From an uncultured Acetatifactor sp. (GTDB lineage: Bacteria; Bacillota; Clostridia; Lachnospirales; Lachnospiraceae), in NCBI GenBank assembly GCA_910583845.1, contig CAJUAB010000053.1, positions 1 through 7,149 of the forward strand: a stretch of 7,149 nt of DNA. Direction: 5' to 3'. The notes under the pieces were generated by a model that was not told the DNA's origin, did no database searches, and saw nothing but the letters and a program-made list of their open reading frames with translations. Positions 5,693-7,149 of the stretch are shown one piece after another; position 1 is the stretch's first letter, and each line of letters begins with the position of its first letter. A program made the position numbers and the translations under genes.

Positions 5693-6564
5693 GTCTTTTT
5701 TCCTTTAGTGATCTCACCGTCCGCTACGCAGTCATTCGCCCGCTGGAAGGCCTTGACGGCGGCGTCAAATTTCACGCCTGCGATTCCGTCCTCGGCTCCG
5801 CAGGGATATCCCGAGGCATTGAGATACCGCTGAATGTATTTTACAACGGCATGTCTGCGGTTCCTGTTTCTGGATATTGTGAGAGTTCTGGAGAGGGTTT
5901 CGGGACCTGCGATGCCGTCCGGTCTGGCTCCGATGGCGGACTGCACATCTCTGACAAACTGTGTCTTTGTGTAAGGTGTTTCAGAGGGAGCGGGAGGGGA
6001 GGCGATGTCGCTGTCGGGAATGGTTTTAAAGGAATCGGGAACGGTGACAGCCCACAGGTATTTTACCTGGCGGGCAAACAGCGCCCAGGTGCTCCGGGAT
6101 CGGGCGGATGCCGTGGAGGCGGGGTCATTGATGTAAACAGTTCCGTCTTTATAGGCGTACAGCAGGATGAAATGACCGGAGCTTGTCCAGTTTCCTTTGC
6201 CCATGCAGGCGATTACCCAGTCGCCGCCTTTCAGGGCGTTTTGCGCTTCCGTGTGGGCGGCGGAAGAGGACTGCCCGTACAGGTTGGCGGTGTTCAGTCG
6301 CTTGCAGGCAATGCCGTAAGCGGCGAACTGGGGAATAAAATAGGTATAATAGGTTCCCTGCCCCAGCGCTTTATAGCCGTGGGCCATGGACCACTCGGCG
6401 GTGGTGACCGGGGTGATGCTTTGATCCTTCAATGTGGCGATGACCATCGCTGCCGCCGCAGGTCCGCATCCGGAGCTGCCGATGGTCCTGGACTCGCCAC
6501 CCGCTGAATAGTTGTGCTTTTTCCAGCGGGGGTCGGTCTGAAGATAGTGGATGGGTCTGCTCAT
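5671..6564 (-). CDS. Phage endolysin: C39-like cysteine peptidase with C-terminal peptidoglycan-binding region
   Basis: The 297-residue protein degrades the cell wall at the end of the lytic cycle. Residues about 5-175 form a C39-like papain-fold peptidase domain. The catalytic Cys33 lies in SSGCGPAAAAM, His131 in SSGHFILLYAY, and Asp147 in INDPAS; an early Gln9 in YLQTDPRW fits the oxyanion position. A Pro/Ser-rich linker (about 183-200) leads to a C-terminal region with two short repeats around the motifs RPDGIAGPET and GAEDGIAGVKFDAAVKAFQ, typical of PG_binding_1 wall-binding modules. No signal peptide is present, so it needs the holin for export. Its ATG overlaps the holin stop by 4 bases (ATGA), as expected for a holin-endolysin pair. 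Confidence 0.92.
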   Translation of the reverse strand: MSRPIHYLQTDPRWKKHNYSAGGESRTIGSSGCGPAAAAMVIATLKDQSITPVTTAEWSMAHGYKALGQGTYYTYFIPQFAAYGIACKRLNTANLYGQSSSAAHTEAQNALKGGDWVIACMGKGNWTSSGHFILLYAYKDGTVYINDPASTASARSRSTWALFARQVKYLWAVTVPDSFKTIPDSDIASPPAPSETPYTKTQFVRDVQSAIGARPDGIAGPETLSRTLTISRNRNRRHAVVKYIQRYLNASGYPCGAEDGIAGVKFDAAVKAFQRANDCVADGEITKGKKTWKKLLA

Positions 6565-6908
6565 AGATTCCGGCCCTCCTGTCCGGACGCTGCCCGGGGC
6601 GATGCGTCCTCCATCTGCTTCACTGCCGATTCGATGAGAATGTCAATCTGCTCCCGGGTGATGACGGGGGTTTTGGAATTAAACATGCGGTCCAGAAAAC
6701 CGGTCACATAGGCTTTCTTATCGTCGCCATGACCGGCCTCTTTCCAGAGCAGTTCCGCCGCCTTTACCGCCAGCGATGCCCATTCCCTGTACTGCTGCAG
6801 CTTGGCGGAATCCAGGTTTGCTTTCATCCATGGGACAAGGAAATAGGTGATGACCGCGCCGATTACGGGAATGATGCCCAGCAGGGCATTTGATATATTT
6901 TCGCTCAT
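6561..6908 (-). CDS. Phage holin, LLH type (115 aa)
   Basis: The protein has one N-terminal transmembrane segment (about residues 7-27, motif ALLGIIPVIGAVITYFLVPW). An amphipathic charged helix follows, containing the motif REWASLAVKAAELLW, then a C-terminal region with KAYVTGFLDRMF and a helical tail. This layout matches the LLH holin family of Gram-positive phages, which form the membrane lesion that releases the endolysin. ATG 6908 has AGAGGAG 9 bases upstream. A longer frame to 6971 would begin inside the terminator hairpin region and lacks such a site, so it is rejected. The gene overlaps the endolysin start by 4 bases. Confidence 0.9.
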   Translation of the reverse strand: MSENISNALLGIIPVIGAVITYFLVPWMKANLDSAKLQQYREWASLAVKAAELLWKEAGHGDDKKAYVTGFLDRMFNSKTPVITREQIDILIESAVKQMEDASPRAASGQEGRNL

Positions 6909-6948
6909 TTTCTGATCTCCTCTATGTTGTTTGATAAGTTTCTGACAG

Positions 6949-6984
6949 AAAAAAACTCTCCGGCAGCCCACGGCCGCAGGAGAG
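6949..6984 (-). terminator. Intrinsic terminator before the lysis genes
   Basis: On the minus strand CTCTCC (6984-6979) pairs with GGAGAG (6961-6956). A T-C mismatch and GCGGC/GCTGC extend the stem around CGTGG. A run of seven T follows directly (6955-6949). This is a classic rho-independent terminator for the transcript coming from the gene ending at 7088. The lysis genes therefore need their own promoter between here and 6908, or read-through. I cannot pick that promoter with confidence. Confidence 0.88.
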
Positions 6985-6988
6985 AAAA

Positions 6989-7021
6989 CCTCTGCCCGAC
7001 AGCCCGAAGCCGCAGGGGAGG
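6989..7021 (-). other. Second hairpin in the intergenic gap, related to the terminator stem
   Basis: CCTC/GAGG and TGC/GCA pair around a small bulge. The sequence CAGCCC-GAA-GCCGCAGGGGAG (7000-7020) resembles CAGCCC-ACG-GCCGCAGGAGAG in the terminator (6964-6984), so the hairpin looks like a degenerate copy of it. No T-tract. Confidence 0.5.
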
Positions 7022-7039
7022 TACATCATTCTGGCATTT

Positions 7040-7085
7040 CTGAGCCCCCGGGGAGGATGGTTCCTCCCCGTCCGCATTGGCTCAG
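7040..7085 (-). other. Nested hairpin directly after the upstream gene
   Basis: Outer stem CTGAGCC/GGCTCAG (7040-7046 with 7079-7085) encloses a perfect 8-bp stem GGGGAGGA/TCCTCCCC (7050-7057 with 7062-7069) with a 4-base loop. It begins 3 bases after the stop at 7088. There is no T-tract, so it may protect the mRNA 3' end or act with the terminator further on. Confidence 0.65.
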
Positions 7086-7087
7086 TG

Positions 7088-7149
7088 TCAGTCCTCGGAC
7101 ACCAGAATGTCGAAGAGCTTGCTGTCGTCGGCAAAATATTCCTTGCTGA
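7088..7149 (-). CDS. 3' end of an unidentified gene (20 codons), enters from the right edge
   Basis: The minus frame reads Ser-Lys-Glu-Tyr-Phe-Ala-Asp-Asp-Ser-Lys-Leu-Phe-Asp-Ile-Leu-Val-Ser-Glu-Asp then a stop. The acidic tail looks like a normal protein end, and the hairpins and terminator directly downstream support a real gene end. Too short to name; a phage structural or accessory protein is likely from context only. Confidence 0.6.
   Translation of the reverse strand, partial: SKEYFADDSKLFDILVSED

Noticed and set aside
5851..6507. 218-codon plus-strand open frame
   Set aside because: It is antisense to the well-supported endolysin, and its Gly-rich product reflects the codon pattern of that gene.
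6922..7134. 70-codon minus-strand open frame across the terminator region
   Set aside because: It runs through three hairpins and the T-tract, and overlaps the end of the upstream gene in another frame.
1..7149. CRISPR array, tRNA or rRNA
   Set aside because: No regularly spaced short repeats, tRNA cloverleaf or rRNA signature sequence was seen on either strand.

Overview
This window is part of a tailed-phage (prophage or phage) genome from a Gram-positive host, most likely a Clostridia/Lachnospiraceae-type Firmicute. The evidence is an LLH-type holin, a C39-like peptidase plus peptidoglycan-binding endolysin, a TP901-type tape measure protein, strong AGGAGG ribosome sites and moderate GC. 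No host gene is visible, so the family-level guess is inference.

Almost all genes read on the minus strand, so the order of transcription runs from high to low coordinates. First comes the last 20 codons of an unidentified gene (7088-7149). A 180-base gap follows with three hairpins, the last a strong intrinsic terminator (6949-6984). Next is a tightly packed group: holin (6561-6908), endolysin (5671-6564), a membrane-anchored coiled-coil protein (5183-5692) and a 59-residue protein (4992-5171). The group ends with a very long tape measure gene that runs off the left edge (4889 down to 1).

The tape measure frame is split. Its 5' part is open from 4889 and hits a stop at 3678. Its 3' part is open in another frame from about 2289 through position 1. 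The roughly 1.4 kb between them is the interesting part. Next to the 5' part (about 3341-3697) the minus-strand RNA can be folded, by hand, into a group I intron-like core: P2, P2.1, P3, P4, P5, P6, P7, P8 and P9 occur in the canonical order, with an AAGAU J8/7 segment. The rest of the insert carries two tandem, partly diverged copies of a small double zinc-ribbon gene on the plus strand (2319-2780 and 2872-3342), opposite to the intron and the phage genes, each with an extended -10 promoter and a strong ribosome site. A 12-base inverted repeat brackets the cargo and could pair in the intron RNA to bring the 3' splice site back to the core.

The working model is that the tape measure mRNA is restored by self-splicing of an intron whose cargo is not a recognisable homing endonuclease but a duplicated antisense zinc-ribbon gene with its own promoter. 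The split gene, tandem duplication, hairpins and inverted repeats are seen directly. The intron assignment and splice points are inference from manual folding. The function of the zinc-ribbon proteins is unknown.
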